Assembly (NCBI RefSeq): GCF_041860085.1
Contig: NZ_CP124747.1
Span: 1,302,001-1,366,000, forward strand
Direction: 5' to 3'
Length of the DNA stretch: 64,000 bases
DNA from: Schlesneria sp. DSM 10557
Lineage (GTDB): Bacteria; Planctomycetota; Planctomycetia; Planctomycetales; Planctomycetaceae
Below are positions 18,701 to 26,720 of this stretch, piece by piece; the stretch's first letter is position 1, and each line of letters begins with the position of its first letter. The notes beneath the pieces are model-generated. The model ran no database searches. It was not told the origin of the DNA and was given only the letters and a program-made list of their open reading frames with translations. Position numbers and translations under genes: made by a program.

Positions 18701-20133
18701 CTTACTATCTGGCGGATGGCTCACAGAAAATGAACAAAAGCCCGCTTACGGGTGAGCTTCGCCCCTGGAGCGTCAAACGGGCTTACGGCTGTAACTCCAT
18801 CATTGCCAGCGAAAACATGCTTACGTTCCGGTCAGGCTCTGCTGCATTTTATGACCTGTTGAATGAAGCAGGGACCGGAAATTTTGGTGGATTCCGATCG
18901 GGATGTACGGCCAACCTGATTGTGGCTGACGGAGTTCTCAACGCGCCAGACTACACCAGAACGTGCAGTTGCAGTTATCAGAATCAGACCTCGCTGGCAC
19001 TTGTCCACATGCCCGATATCGATATGTGGTCTGTCAACAATCTGCTGGTGCTCGATCCGAAGGCCGGCCGGGTGCAGCAACTGGGAATTAACCTGGGTGC
19101 CCCGGGCGACCGTCGCGACCAGCACGGACTTGACTGGTTGGAGTATCCTCCCGTTGCAGGAGATTCCCCCAACCTGAGTCTCGAAGTCGATGGAGAATCG
19201 AGGTTCTTCCAGGATCACCCCAGCACCAAGTCGTCCGCCACCATTCCCTGGGTCGCGTCGTCAGGCGTGGAAGGGATGCAGTCACTTCGCCTCAGCTTGA
19301 AGGCCCAGCCGCTTCACAAGCTACAGACAGGAATCCCTGTTGAGCACGCCGACGACGACGCCCGCGAATCGATAACGAGTGGTGCCGTCGATCTTGACAG
19401 CGGCACAGCAGAACTCGCGGGAACCACAGCGGAACCGCAACTCGTCGGATTCCGTTTCAATGGCATCCGGCTCGCACGTGACTCGGCAATTCGATCTGCC
19501 CACCTTCAATTCGGTTCGCGCGCCGTCGGTGAGGAGCCGGCCGAGTTCGTCATTCGTGCTGAGGCAGCAGTTAATGCGGCCCGGTTCACGGCTGATAAAA
19601 ACAACCTCTCTTCGCGGCGACTCACCTCATCCGAAATTCGCTGGAGTCCCGACGCCTGGAAACTGAGCTCCACAGGGTCGGCTCAACAGAGCTCTGACCT
19701 CACGCCTCTCATTCGCGAGGTCATCAGCCAGGAGGGCTGGCAGCCCGGGAATTCGATTGTCTTCGTGATCAGGGGTCAGGGACAGCGGACGGTGGCGACG
19801 GTTCGCAGCCGTGACGCGACGGGGGCCGCCCGGCTTGTTGTCGATGCCGACGAAGTGACTCCCGTCGATGATTCCGCGGCACGACTCGACCCCTATCGGG
19901 TTCGCCTGCACTTCGGCGTCCCGGAAAGTGCACCGAAGGAATTCCGTCAGTTCGATGTGGAGATTCCGGGACAGGGGCGAATCGACAACATCCAGCTGGG
20001 AGGAACCGCCCCGAAGAGCATCGTCAAGACATTCGATCGCGTCCTGCTAGGCGACTGGCTCGAGTTGATGTTCATTTCCCAACACGGACGACCCCTGGTC
20101 TCGGGTATCGAACTCCACCGGCTGGAACAATGA
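15775..20133 (+). CDS. Secreted PQQ-like beta-propeller protein with inserted Rossmann-like domain
   Basis: A 1452-residue exported protein. A signal peptide (residues ~1-27, ending MTVEA-A) precedes two blocks of PQQ/BamB-type beta-propeller repeats. The first (~30-440) has blades such as VVAYDLKTGAESWTFYADGP and MYCVNAEDGSLHWRFRGG; the second (~615-1100) has SLSARDVYTGRKLWHRNF and RIVAFDAKTGQEAWTLPG. Between them lies an alpha/beta stretch (~445-605) resembling an S-adenosylmethionine methyltransferase fold (helix-strand pattern, LSVIDPEQDRVDRLRRHF like a motif II acidic strand end) but without a clear glycine-rich motif I, so I doubt it is catalytic. The last ~350 residues are beta-rich. 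No ligand or cofactor residue set can be read with confidence. ATG at 15775 is preferred over 15754 because AGGAG sits before it. Confidence 0.82.
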   Translation: MNRFLNCGRSLLACVCLLLSGMTVEAADWPMWRYDSTRSAAAPESLPDGLKQIWSRKFSPRKQTWDDPLNLDLMTFDRFFEPIVMGGRLFLAFNDRDKVVAYDLKTGAESWTFYADGPIRLAPVAWNNRVYFASDDGHMYCVNAEDGSLHWRFRGGPNGRQILGNQRLISMWPMRGGPVLRDGHLYFAASIWPFMGTFIYSLDAETGEVEWVNDESGAQYILQPHGAPSFAGVAPQGSLVATQDVLLIPGGRSVPAAFNRHTGKFLYFELAAGGKGTGGSFVAANEESWFVHTRLKGTREFSLQTGVKTAFLPDEPVLAGDRIYAVLEKDTAPLIRAFDSRSKESLWQIAADGRGDLILAGDRLYAAGKPSEHPGAEVRTELTAIQLPQTGTEAMIAWTTSVPGSVVRLVAANETLIAVTLEGHLYAFGNTSTPTDAVQEETFATLEVSDEAAGTAKSVLNAGRAEGYSLWLGAADESLVTAVANESPFVELSVIDPEQDRVDRLRRHFDTAGILGRVTVRRSTPAEFLSPPYLANLLFVGAELTPALCSTPELLARFYDSVRPYGGVMYLLAPAADREQLIQQVAALELESAEIERAEHGIVVRRVGALPGSGTWTHQNGDIGNTNKSSDQRVKLPLGVLWFGGSNHEDVLPRHGHGPTEQVVGGRLFIEGINSLSARDVYTGRKLWHRNFENLGTKDVYFDETYKETPLDPSYNQIHIPGANARGTNFVVTPDRIYIVEGFTCHVLDPATGEDLTTITLPQQDPNQPHEWGFIGVYEDVLIGGVGFAQYQKRHELEPDKADPKRAVFGAKSLDRAASMALVGFDRHSGEQLWKIDAAHSFWHNGIVAGNGLVFALDKNPKPVEEFLRRRGKSNPDTYRIVAFDAKTGQEAWTLPGKEVFGTWLGYSEKRDLLLQAGAAGSDRLTAEVGQGMAVYQGRTGETVWKKEGLKYSGPCVLHNDLIITNAVSYTDSAGAYYLADGSQKMNKSPLTGELRPWSVKRAYGCNSIIASENMLTFRSGSAAFYDLLNEAGTGNFGGFRSGCTANLIVADGVLNAPDYTRTCSCSYQNQTSLALVHMPDIDMWSVNNLLVLDPKAGRVQQLGINLGAPGDRRDQHGLDWLEYPPVAGDSPNLSLEVDGESRFFQDHPSTKSSATIPWVASSGVEGMQSLRLSLKAQPLHKLQTGIPVEHADDDARESITSGAVDLDSGTAELAGTTAEPQLVGFRFNGIRLARDSAIRSAHLQFGSRAVGEEPAEFVIRAEAAVNAARFTADKNNLSSRRLTSSEIRWSPDAWKLSSTGSAQQSSDLTPLIREVISQEGWQPGNSIVFVIRGQGQRTVATVRSRDATGAARLVVDADEVTPVDDSAARLDPYRVRLHFGVPESAPKEFRQFDVEIPGQGRIDNIQLGGTAPKSIVKTFDRVLLGDWLELMFISQHGRPLVSGIELHRLEQ

Positions 20134-20210
20134 ACGCAAGTTCCTGACCGAATGGGGCGGTGACCATCCCGCAGTCTGAGAAAATCGTGATCGAAACGGA
20201 TACGCGTCCA

Positions 20211-21413
20211 ATGAAAACCTCACCCGGATTACTCGTTCCGCGAGTCGCTTTGTGCTTCCTGCTGGCAGTCACCGCACCATGGTCCCTTGCTTGGGCCTGT
20301 AACGTCCCCGTCTTCCGTTATGCCCTGGAACACTGGGCTCCCGACGCCTATCGGGGAGTTGTCTTTCATCGCGGTCCTCTGTCGACCGAAGATCAGAGCC
20401 AGTTGGCATTCCTGCAAAGTCAGTTCGAAGGGCGACGCGTCAATCTGTCCATCCGCACCGTTGATCTGGATGACTCGTCAAACCTGGATGAAAAGCGACT
20501 GCTGGACGCTGCCTCCAGACTGAATCCTGGGGCTCCCGCAGGGACGGACGAAACGAGTCTTGTCGTTCAGCTTCCCGCCTACCTGGAGATGGATCAGCCC
20601 ATCTGGATCGGCAAGCTCCATACTTCGACCCTCAAAACGCTCCTGGATTCATCCGTCCGGCAGAGCCTGCTCCAAAAGCTTGCTGATGGTCAGACGGCCG
20701 TCTGGGTGCTGATCGACAGTGGCGACCCGGCACAGGACGATGTCGCGGCGGCAACGCTCGAACAGGAGCTCGCCGAATTGACTCGGACTCTGACGCTTCC
20801 CGAGCTGACAGATTCGCCAGAGGACATCATTCAGGACGGTCCGCCGGTGCGAGTCGAGTTTTCGCTCATCCGCATTCGACGAGACGATCCTGCCGAGCAG
20901 GATTTCATTGCTCTGCTGCAAAGTTGCGAACCGGACCTCGCGACGCTCAACGAACCGATGGTTTTCCCGGTGTTCGGACGGTGTCGAGCGCTTCTTCCTT
21001 TGGTGGGAGCGGGAATTGCGTCCGATACGATTCGCAGCTCAGCCGCTTTTCTGGCGGGAGCGTGCTCGTGCCAGGTGAAAGAACTGAATCCGGGTTTTGA
21101 CCTGCTGATCACGGCCGACTGGCGGCAGTTACTTTCATGGGCCAAACTCCCCGCCACGGCCGGCCTGGATCACCTCGGAAAGGCACCCAAGGAAGCAGAG
21201 CTGGTTCCCATCCCTCCCGGTTCTGCGAAGGGCGAGGCAACTTCGGTCGACACGACCCCGCCTGAGGTCAAAATCCCAATCGCGAGCGCGGACCAGAACC
21301 AAACCCCCGCGACGTCCCGCCGGACACAATTCGGAATCACTCAAATCCTCATTCTGGCGGGAGGGGTCTTGCTAATCGCGGGGATCGTGTCAGCACAGTT
21401 CCACCGCGGTTAG
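20211..21413 (+). CDS. Uncharacterised exported protein with a C-terminal membrane helix
   Basis: A 400-residue protein that I do not recognise by function. Residues 1-29 look like a signal peptide (MKTSPGLLVPRVALCFLLAV core, cleavage near SLAWA). Directly after it comes CNVPVFRYALEHWAPDAYRGVVFHRGPLS, a stretch I associate with hypothetical proteins of planctomycetes. Residues ~375-394 (ILILAGGVLLIAGIVSAQF) form one C-terminal membrane helix with a short basic tail, so the protein is probably anchored with its bulk outside. A pair of Cys in GACSCQVKELNPGFDLLITADW (near residue 290) is notable. GTG at 20160 would add 17 residues. It follows the propeller gene by 77 bp on the same strand and may be in one operon with it. 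Confidence 0.72.
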   Translation: MKTSPGLLVPRVALCFLLAVTAPWSLAWACNVPVFRYALEHWAPDAYRGVVFHRGPLSTEDQSQLAFLQSQFEGRRVNLSIRTVDLDDSSNLDEKRLLDAASRLNPGAPAGTDETSLVVQLPAYLEMDQPIWIGKLHTSTLKTLLDSSVRQSLLQKLADGQTAVWVLIDSGDPAQDDVAAATLEQELAELTRTLTLPELTDSPEDIIQDGPPVRVEFSLIRIRRDDPAEQDFIALLQSCEPDLATLNEPMVFPVFGRCRALLPLVGAGIASDTIRSSAAFLAGACSCQVKELNPGFDLLITADWRQLLSWAKLPATAGLDHLGKAPKEAELVPIPPGSAKGEATSVDTTPPEVKIPIASADQNQTPATSRRTQFGITQILILAGGVLLIAGIVSAQFHRG

Positions 21414-21550
21414 TCCGGTACGGCCCCTCATCCAGCACGGATCTCGCGTCCCTTTGGTGTTCATCGACCAAAAGTTCTCTTTTGAAGAACGCCTGTGACG
21501 ACCTCGGGGGATCGAATTTGGTCATCGCTCCAAGCAGACCGGCCTGAATT

Positions 21551-22357
21551 TCAGAGATCGTCACTGGTTCCGGCTGTCGTCCCTCTGGAATGATCGGTCC
21601 CGCACAATGCCCTGCACTGAACACAGTCTTGCCGCCTTTCGATCGGCAAGGTCCGGAATCTCATCTCACGCAGATCGAACAGCAACAGCCGTCCCGCCAG
21701 AGATTCCCCCACACCGGTGATGACTTTGATCACTTCCATCGCGGCCAGCGCTCCCACCGTCGCGGAGACCGCGCTGAAGACGGGAAACTGGCGTTTCCAC
21801 ATCGGTGGTGCTTCGGGATAGAGGCATTCCAGGCAAGCCGTCTCGCCGGGAATGACAGTGGTGAGCTGCCCTTCGAGTTCGTACATCGCACTGTCAACAA
21901 GAGGCTTTCGCTGCCGCACCGCTTCTTGATTCATCAACAGGCGTTCGCTGAAGAGCGGAGCTGAACTCACGACGATGTCGCATCGACTGACGAGTTCAGC
22001 AGCATTCGTTTCCGAGATGTTCTGATCGACCATATCGATCTGCACATTGGGATTGAGCGCCAAAAGTCGGTCCCGAGCGGACTCGACTCGAGGACGATCG
22101 ATCCAGTCTGTCGTCATGAGAGTCTGACGATTGAGATCATTCCGACGCAGATTACCCCCATGTGCCAGAATCAGCCGCCCGATCCCCGCTGCGGCCAATT
22201 GAAGGGCAACAGCACCACCCACGCCACCCACGCGCGAGATCAGCACGGTCGCCCCCTTCAATCGACGCTGCCCTTCACGTCCGAAGTCACGCACGTCGAA
22301 TTGCCATGCGTAGCGGTCTTCTTCTTCCGGAGTCAGATCCGGCAATTCGTCCGTCAT
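21551..22357 (-). CDS. moeB: MoeB/ThiF-family adenylyltransferase (E1-like)
   Basis: A 268-residue ubiquitin-activating-type enzyme that adenylates the C-terminal Gly of a MoaD- or ThiS-like carrier. Rossmann motif RVGGVGGAVALQLAAAGIGRLILAHGG is at ~40-62; the usual GxGGxG reads G-G-V-G-G. The N, Q and R residues NRQTL and the ESARDRLLALNP block follow. A Zn pair Cys-x-x-Cys (CLECLYPE) near residue 173 is present, and a second Cys pair (CVQC, CGTD) sits near the C-terminus, as in MoeB. Family length ~250-270. Its ATG at 22357 follows the stop of the carrier gene after one base, with GGGGGTGAG as ribosome-binding site. It is the last gene of the modABC-moaD-moeB unit; its carrier partner is the gene just upstream. 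ATG at 22390 is a less likely start. Confidence 0.86.
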   Translation of the reverse strand: MTDELPDLTPEEEDRYAWQFDVRDFGREGQRRLKGATVLISRVGGVGGAVALQLAAAGIGRLILAHGGNLRRNDLNRQTLMTTDWIDRPRVESARDRLLALNPNVQIDMVDQNISETNAAELVSRCDIVVSSAPLFSERLLMNQEAVRQRKPLVDSAMYELEGQLTTVIPGETACLECLYPEAPPMWKRQFPVFSAVSATVGALAAMEVIKVITGVGESLAGRLLLFDLREMRFRTLPIERRQDCVQCRALCGTDHSRGTTAGTSDDL

Positions 22358-22358
22358 C

Positions 22359-22643
22359 TCACCCCCCACCGATCGGCGGAAGGAACTCAATGCAGTCCTG
22401 GTCCGCCAAACATACCGCCCCGGCCTGTCCGCTCGAATGTGCTACGCCATTCACAATGACCAGAAGACTGCGCTGGAGCTCACCTGCCGGATTCAGCAGA
22501 TACGCTCGTACCGGATTGCCGTACTTTTCACCCAGGTGAGCAACGAGCTGTCCGACAGTCCCCCCATCGACCATCTCGATGCAGTCTTCTTTACAATCCG
22601 TCACCGACCGCAGTTGAGCGGCAAATTCAACCCGCACTCTCAT
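22359..22643 (-). CDS. moaD: MoaD/ThiS-like sulfur carrier protein
   Basis: A 94-residue ubiquitin-like carrier. The strand-helix start MRVRVEFAAQLRSV, the IVNG... segment and the C-terminal end PPIGGG (final Gly-Gly, the residue that is adenylated and then thiocarboxylated) are typical of MoaD and ThiS. In molybdopterin synthesis MoaD delivers sulfur to precursor Z together with MoaE; in other pathways ThiS feeds thiazole. The beta-sheet grasp fold cannot separate these, but the placement between a molybdate transporter and a MoeB favours MoaD. Its ATG overlaps the modC stop by 4 bp and its own stop lies one base before the next ATG. No moaE is visible in this window. Confidence 0.85.
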   Translation of the reverse strand: MRVRVEFAAQLRSVTDCKEDCIEMVDGGTVGQLVAHLGEKYGNPVRAYLLNPAGELQRSLLVIVNGVAHSSGQAGAVCLADQDCIEFLPPIGGG

Positions 22644-23341
22644 TGCGATCCTCCTTCGGGACGATCGGCTGCGACCGGTCCTGGCCCCGTCAGATTCGAT
22701 AAGGGCCGTTCGGTAATCTGGTTCGCTTCCATCACGAACAATTGATCGGCGAGAGCGACCGCTTCCGCCCGGCTGTGCGTAATGTGCAGCACGGTCAACT
22801 GACGTTCGCGCTGTAGAGATCGGAGCAAGTCGCAGAGTCGGTTACGTGTCTGTTCATCTAGTGCGTTCAGCGGTTCATCGAGCAGCAGCACCTGAGGCTG
22901 AAACGCGAGAGCACGTCCAAGCGCCACCCGCTGACCTTCGCCGCCACTCAGATGCTGCGTACGTCGATCAAGTAGACCTTTGATTCCCAGTACCTCCGAC
23001 AAATCGTGTACGCGTTGGCGAATGGTCACAGGATCCATTCGGCGAATCCGCAGGGCAAACTCCAGATGTTCCCGGACAGTCATCGTCGGAAACAACGCCA
23101 GATCCTGAGGAACATAGCCAATCCCGCGATTGGCTGACTTCCACTTCGTCATCTCGTCACCGCAGATCACCACCTTGCCGGCGGTCACCTGTCTGAGCCC
23201 ACAGATCGCTTCCAGCAGTGTTGTTTTCCCCTGGCCGGTTCCCCCCATGAGGATTCCGTAACGTCCACTCTCCACAGTCAGGTTGACGTGGCTCAGTTGA
23301 AACGGTCCTGAGCGGATTGTGACATCGATCAGTTCGATCAT
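22640..23341 (-). CDS. modC: Molybdate-type ABC transporter ATP-binding protein (ModC)
   Basis: A 233-residue ABC ATPase. Walker A GGTGQGKTTLL (GxxGxGKT) lies near residue 35, the Q-loop near VPQDLALFP (residue 76), the signature LSGGEGQRVALGRAL near residue 132 and Walker B VLLLDEPLNALDE at ~152-162, with the switch His in ITHSRAE. It lacks the C-terminal MOP (TOBE) domain seen in many ModC proteins, ending soon after the ATPase fold. The ATG at 23341 forms an ATGA overlap with the modB stop; a GTG at 23347 is the alternative. The neighbours modB and the ModA-like protein identify the substrate as molybdate or a related oxyanion such as tungstate. Confidence 0.88.
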   Translation of the reverse strand: MIELIDVTIRSGPFQLSHVNLTVESGRYGILMGGTGQGKTTLLEAICGLRQVTAGKVVICGDEMTKWKSANRGIGYVPQDLALFPTMTVREHLEFALRIRRMDPVTIRQRVHDLSEVLGIKGLLDRRTQHLSGGEGQRVALGRALAFQPQVLLLDEPLNALDEQTRNRLCDLLRSLQRERQLTVLHITHSRAEAVALADQLFVMEANQITERPLSNLTGPGPVAADRPEGGSQ

Positions 23342-24183
23342 CGCCACCCCGCACCAAGCCAGCGGACAAGCCCCAAGACTAGAACGGACGCGACGACCAT
23401 CAGCAGCGAGACTGCGACCGCCGCCTCAAGCTGACCGACGCTCAGTTCGAGGAAGACTGTTGTCGACAAGACTTCTGTCCGCATGCGTGTCGCGCCGGCA
23501 AAGACGAGGATGGGTCCAAATTCTCCCAGCGACCGAGCCCAGGCAATCGTGAATGCAGCGATCAGGCCTCTCCACGCTTGCGGTAGCACCACGAGAAAAA
23601 AAGCCTGACTCCGACGACACCCTAAGGTCAGAGCCACGAGTTCAGCACGGGGGTCAATCTGGTCGAACGTGATTCGCATCGTCTGCACCGCAAATGCACA
23701 CGCCACGGCGAACTGAGCCAGTACAACAGCCGGCTGCGAGTAAGTGATCCTGAGTCCCAGTCGTTCCTGAAACCATTGCTCCAGATTTCCCCCCTCCTGT
23801 GGGATGTGGAACAGAATTAACAGGCTCAGTCCTATGACCAGCGGGGGTAGCACGACCGGTACATCGATCAAGGTGTCGATGATCCAGCGGCCGCGAAACT
23901 GAAAACGCGACAGCAGATACCCCAGCGGCGTCGCCACCCAGACCGAAAGGAGCGCTGAAATCGTGCAGGAGATCAGCGTGAGTCGAATCGCCGAACGAAT
24001 CTCGGGCTTGGCGAGAGCCTGCGAAAAGTGTGCTGGAGAGGTATACGCAAGGTCGGCCGCCAGCATGGCAATGACGAGCACCAGATAGCTGCCGCCAAAA
24101 CCACTCATCAACGTCAGGAAAGGGACGTCCGAACCAGCCCGATGTTTCTGAACCGTTGACGCCGGAACGTGCGACTCAATCAT
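23338..24183 (-). CDS. modB: Molybdate-type ABC transporter permease (ModB)
   Basis: A 281-residue membrane permease with the fold of ModB/CysT-type transporters. Hydrophobic stretches are seen at about 28-48, 77-100, 110-130, 160-180, 215-235 and 250-272. The cytoplasmic EAA-like loop ALTLGCRRSQAFFLVVLPQAWRGLI (near 205) is the ATPase contact. The protein begins with a hydrophilic N-terminus of about 25 residues. Its start at 24183 overlaps the modA stop by 8 bp, so expression is coupled. Six membrane spans with the N-terminus in the cytoplasm is the usual topology of the family. Confidence 0.9.
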   Translation of the reverse strand: MIESHVPASTVQKHRAGSDVPFLTLMSGFGGSYLVLVIAMLAADLAYTSPAHFSQALAKPEIRSAIRLTLISCTISALLSVWVATPLGYLLSRFQFRGRWIIDTLIDVPVVLPPLVIGLSLLILFHIPQEGGNLEQWFQERLGLRITYSQPAVVLAQFAVACAFAVQTMRITFDQIDPRAELVALTLGCRRSQAFFLVVLPQAWRGLIAAFTIAWARSLGEFGPILVFAGATRMRTEVLSTTVFLELSVGQLEAAVAVSLLMVVASVLVLGLVRWLGAGWR

Positions 24184-25690
24184 TCGTCGCCTGCCCCTGA
24201 TTCAACCAGCGGAATCCTTCGTTGGCGAACTTCTGCTTCGATGATTCGGCGCGAATGGCCTGAAGGAGACGTTCGCTGAGCTGTCGTTGTGTTGATTCCC
24301 TGGCAACTCCATAAGGCTGCGTGGCGATCGAGCAGGGAATCCCCTCGATTCGAATCGCGTCCAGAAAATCGGCCGATCCGGCCGCGTTACTCAAGTAGGC
24401 CACGGCGGCGTCGAGAGACCTCGTTCGCATCTGATTAACCAGCATGTCCCCCGTCGGGGTCTGGACGACGACATTCTTCATCAGTTCCGACTGCAAACCA
24501 CTTTCTGCAAACGTCCGTTGTGTAATCCAACCCATGGCACACTGCTTTTCATGGCCGATTCCCACTCGCAATCTGGACTTGGCCAGGTCTTTCAGCGACT
24601 TGATCCCGTGGGGATTCCCTTTCTGCACGAGAATCACCAGTTCGTTTTGTGAGACCGCTTCTGAAGTGGGAAACAGCTCCTTCACCTGATTCATGAACTC
24701 CACGTCACAGGCAAAATAGGCATCGGGAACCTGCCCGGCTTTCATCTGTGCCACGAGGATTCCGCAGCCGTTGTAGACCCGGGTCACACGGACCCCTTCG
24801 TGCTTCTCAAATGCCGCGATTGTTTCCTCAATCGCAGGTCGCAGCATGGACCCCGCATAGAGGGTCAGTTCAGGCTGCTCATTCCACAAATCGCCATCGG
24901 CCACCTGAAACCCGAACTCACGATAACGAAGCTGGCCCTTGTCCCGTGCACTCATGTACCGAACAAAATGAGCCGCCTGCTGAGGCTGGGAACTGGAATT
25001 CAAAACGGCAATTCCAATGCGCGATCGAACGGCCGTCAGTTCCGGAATCGTGACCGCTTCCAGCGTGTCATAGTCATGCAGAACAGCGTCGAAGACGATT
25101 CCCGCATCGACAGCGCCGATCTTCACGTCGCTGGCCACTTCATGAATGGTCGTTTTGAAAACGGTTGTTTGCTTGTTGAGTTCGTCCCAGCGGTTGGATT
25201 CGATAAGAATCTCTCTGGTCAACTTGCCAATCGCAGTCCCTTCGGGGTTACCTTGAGCGATTCGAACTTCGTCGCGTAACAGATCGTCGAGACTCTGGAT
25301 TCCTTTGGGATTTCCCTTGGAGACCGCGGCGACGGCTTGCATCTCTGCCAGAGGTGACTCGCTGGAGACAAGCTGCTGTTCTTTCGCCAGTTCAAGAAAG
25401 CTCACATCAGCCGGCAGAAAAAGGTCGCCGGTCTTCGAGACACTGAGCGAAGCGAGCAGCGTTTGAGAGGGGCCGTATTGAACTTCGACCGCCCTGCCAA
25501 ACTCACTTTCGTAGTCCTTGCGAATGGCCTCCATCACGCTTTTGTTGCTGGCCGCGCAGTACACCATCAGAGGTTGTTTGCCAGCAGCCGAATCATCACT
25601 CTCCCGAGTTTGCTGTGGCCGTTCCAGCAGACTCAAGACGAGCAATCCCAGCAGGGCCACGGATGCAGCCAACACGGCGAACGGCTTCAA
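24176..25690 (-). CDS. modA: Double-domain ModA-like periplasmic binding protein
   Basis: A 504-residue protein, about twice the length of a normal ModA (~250). Residues 1-20 are a hydrophobic export or anchor segment with no lipobox Cys. Residues ~40-265 are one solute-binding domain (VYCAASNKSVMEAIRKDYESEFGR, then EVQYGPSQTLLASLSVSKTGDLFLPADVSF, with the ModA pattern of G-x-G-DLFLPAD). Residues ~275-495 are a second, independent one (LYAGSMLRPAIEETIAAFEKHEGVRV, NGCGILVAQMKAGQVPDAYFAC). The two differ in sequence, so this is an old duplication or fusion. ModA binds molybdate or tungstate by Ser and backbone contacts; two sites per protein are inferred. It is the first gene of the molybdenum operon. 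Confidence 0.87.
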   Translation of the reverse strand: MKPFAVLAASVALLGLLVLSLLERPQQTRESDDSAAGKQPLMVYCAASNKSVMEAIRKDYESEFGRAVEVQYGPSQTLLASLSVSKTGDLFLPADVSFLELAKEQQLVSSESPLAEMQAVAAVSKGNPKGIQSLDDLLRDEVRIAQGNPEGTAIGKLTREILIESNRWDELNKQTTVFKTTIHEVASDVKIGAVDAGIVFDAVLHDYDTLEAVTIPELTAVRSRIGIAVLNSSSQPQQAAHFVRYMSARDKGQLRYREFGFQVADGDLWNEQPELTLYAGSMLRPAIEETIAAFEKHEGVRVTRVYNGCGILVAQMKAGQVPDAYFACDVEFMNQVKELFPTSEAVSQNELVILVQKGNPHGIKSLKDLAKSRLRVGIGHEKQCAMGWITQRTFAESGLQSELMKNVVVQTPTGDMLVNQMRTRSLDAAVAYLSNAAGSADFLDAIRIEGIPCSIATQPYGVARESTQRQLSERLLQAIRAESSKQKFANEGFRWLNQGQATND

Positions 25691-25898
25691 CGCGGCACCT
25701 CATTGCTTTCTGAACAGGGCATCTCAGGAAGAACTTTTCGTAAGAGACCCCTAGCATAAGTCCCGCTGCTTCACAGGACAACGCTTCTGGAAGCCAGTGC
25801 GAGCCTTCATCAAAGTTTGTCCAAAACCTGGCAAGAATTTCACATGCGAGGCATCGCTGCGGAATGGACTGGAAGCCGACAGACTGACTTGCCGCGTG

Positions 25899-26693
25899 TT
25901 ACTTCCGCATGATCGCCCGGACATGCAGCTTGTCGGGGGATTCACGGACAACGGCAACGCCAGAGCCAGCTTCCTCCAACTGGACCAGCAGTTTTCCAGT
26001 GGGAGACCAGATGCCACTGCGACCCGCCGATGTCAAACCACCCGATGGTCCACCATAGTTTGCCAGTGCGACCGTCATTTGATACTGCTCCGCATACCGA
26101 GCCAGCTTTGCGGTATCCCCCGCGAAGTCGGAAGGAATGACAAACATGCTCGCCAGATACAGATTGGCCTGCCGCTCTGCCGCCCGTTGGGGATGTTCAG
26201 GCCGTCCAATGTCAGCGCAGATCGCGATGGCTGCGACGGTCTCGTTGAACGGAATCAAGGGATTCCGGTCGCCCGCTTGAAAATGATTCGGCTCGGGTGG
26301 CGGAATTTCGCCCGTCAAACTGTCGCAGACCGAACTGGAGGGAAACGTCCCCAGCCGATGCTTCGTGTAGATCTCGATGGAACGATCAGGGAGTATGATG
26401 AAAGCTCCCACGTAAAGCTTCTGCTCAATTCTGATCGGAGCGCCCACTACCAGCCGCGTTCCCGATCGCTCTGCCAGATCCACCAATGCTGCCAACCGCG
26501 CATCGTTCTCTTCGAACGCCAGTGACTCTCCCAGAGCGAGCTCATATCCGGTTAGCGACAATTCGGGGAACAGGGCAATATCCGCCCCTTCATCGACGGC
26601 CAATTTTGCCAGTGACAGATGTTCCTCGACATTCGCGGCCACATCCCCCTTTACAGGAGTCGTTTGCGCAACAGCAACGCAGCGTGAAAACAT
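25899..26693 (-). CDS. Carbon-nitrogen hydrolase (nitrilase superfamily)
   Basis: A 264-residue nitrilase-fold amidase. The catalytic triad is present: Glu44 (LFPELSLTGY), Lys111 (YTKHRLGTF) and Cys159 (AICADIGRPEHP). These enzymes cleave amide or nitrile C-N bonds; the substrate cannot be told from sequence. The LFPELSLTGYELALGE opening matches the family's standard and the length is near the usual 260-280. ATG at 26693 is used because GAGGG lies just before it; an in-frame ATG at 26720 would add 9 residues. It stands alone, on the minus strand, 180 bp left of the RAYT region. Confidence 0.87.
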   Translation of the reverse strand: MFSRCVAVAQTTPVKGDVAANVEEHLSLAKLAVDEGADIALFPELSLTGYELALGESLAFEENDARLAALVDLAERSGTRLVVGAPIRIEQKLYVGAFIILPDRSIEIYTKHRLGTFPSSSVCDSLTGEIPPPEPNHFQAGDRNPLIPFNETVAAIAICADIGRPEHPQRAAERQANLYLASMFVIPSDFAGDTAKLARYAEQYQMTVALANYGGPSGGLTSAGRSGIWSPTGKLLVQLEEAGSGVAVVRESPDKLHVRAIMRK

Positions 26694-26720
26694 GATGACG
26701 TCCCTCGCAGAAGATCCCAC

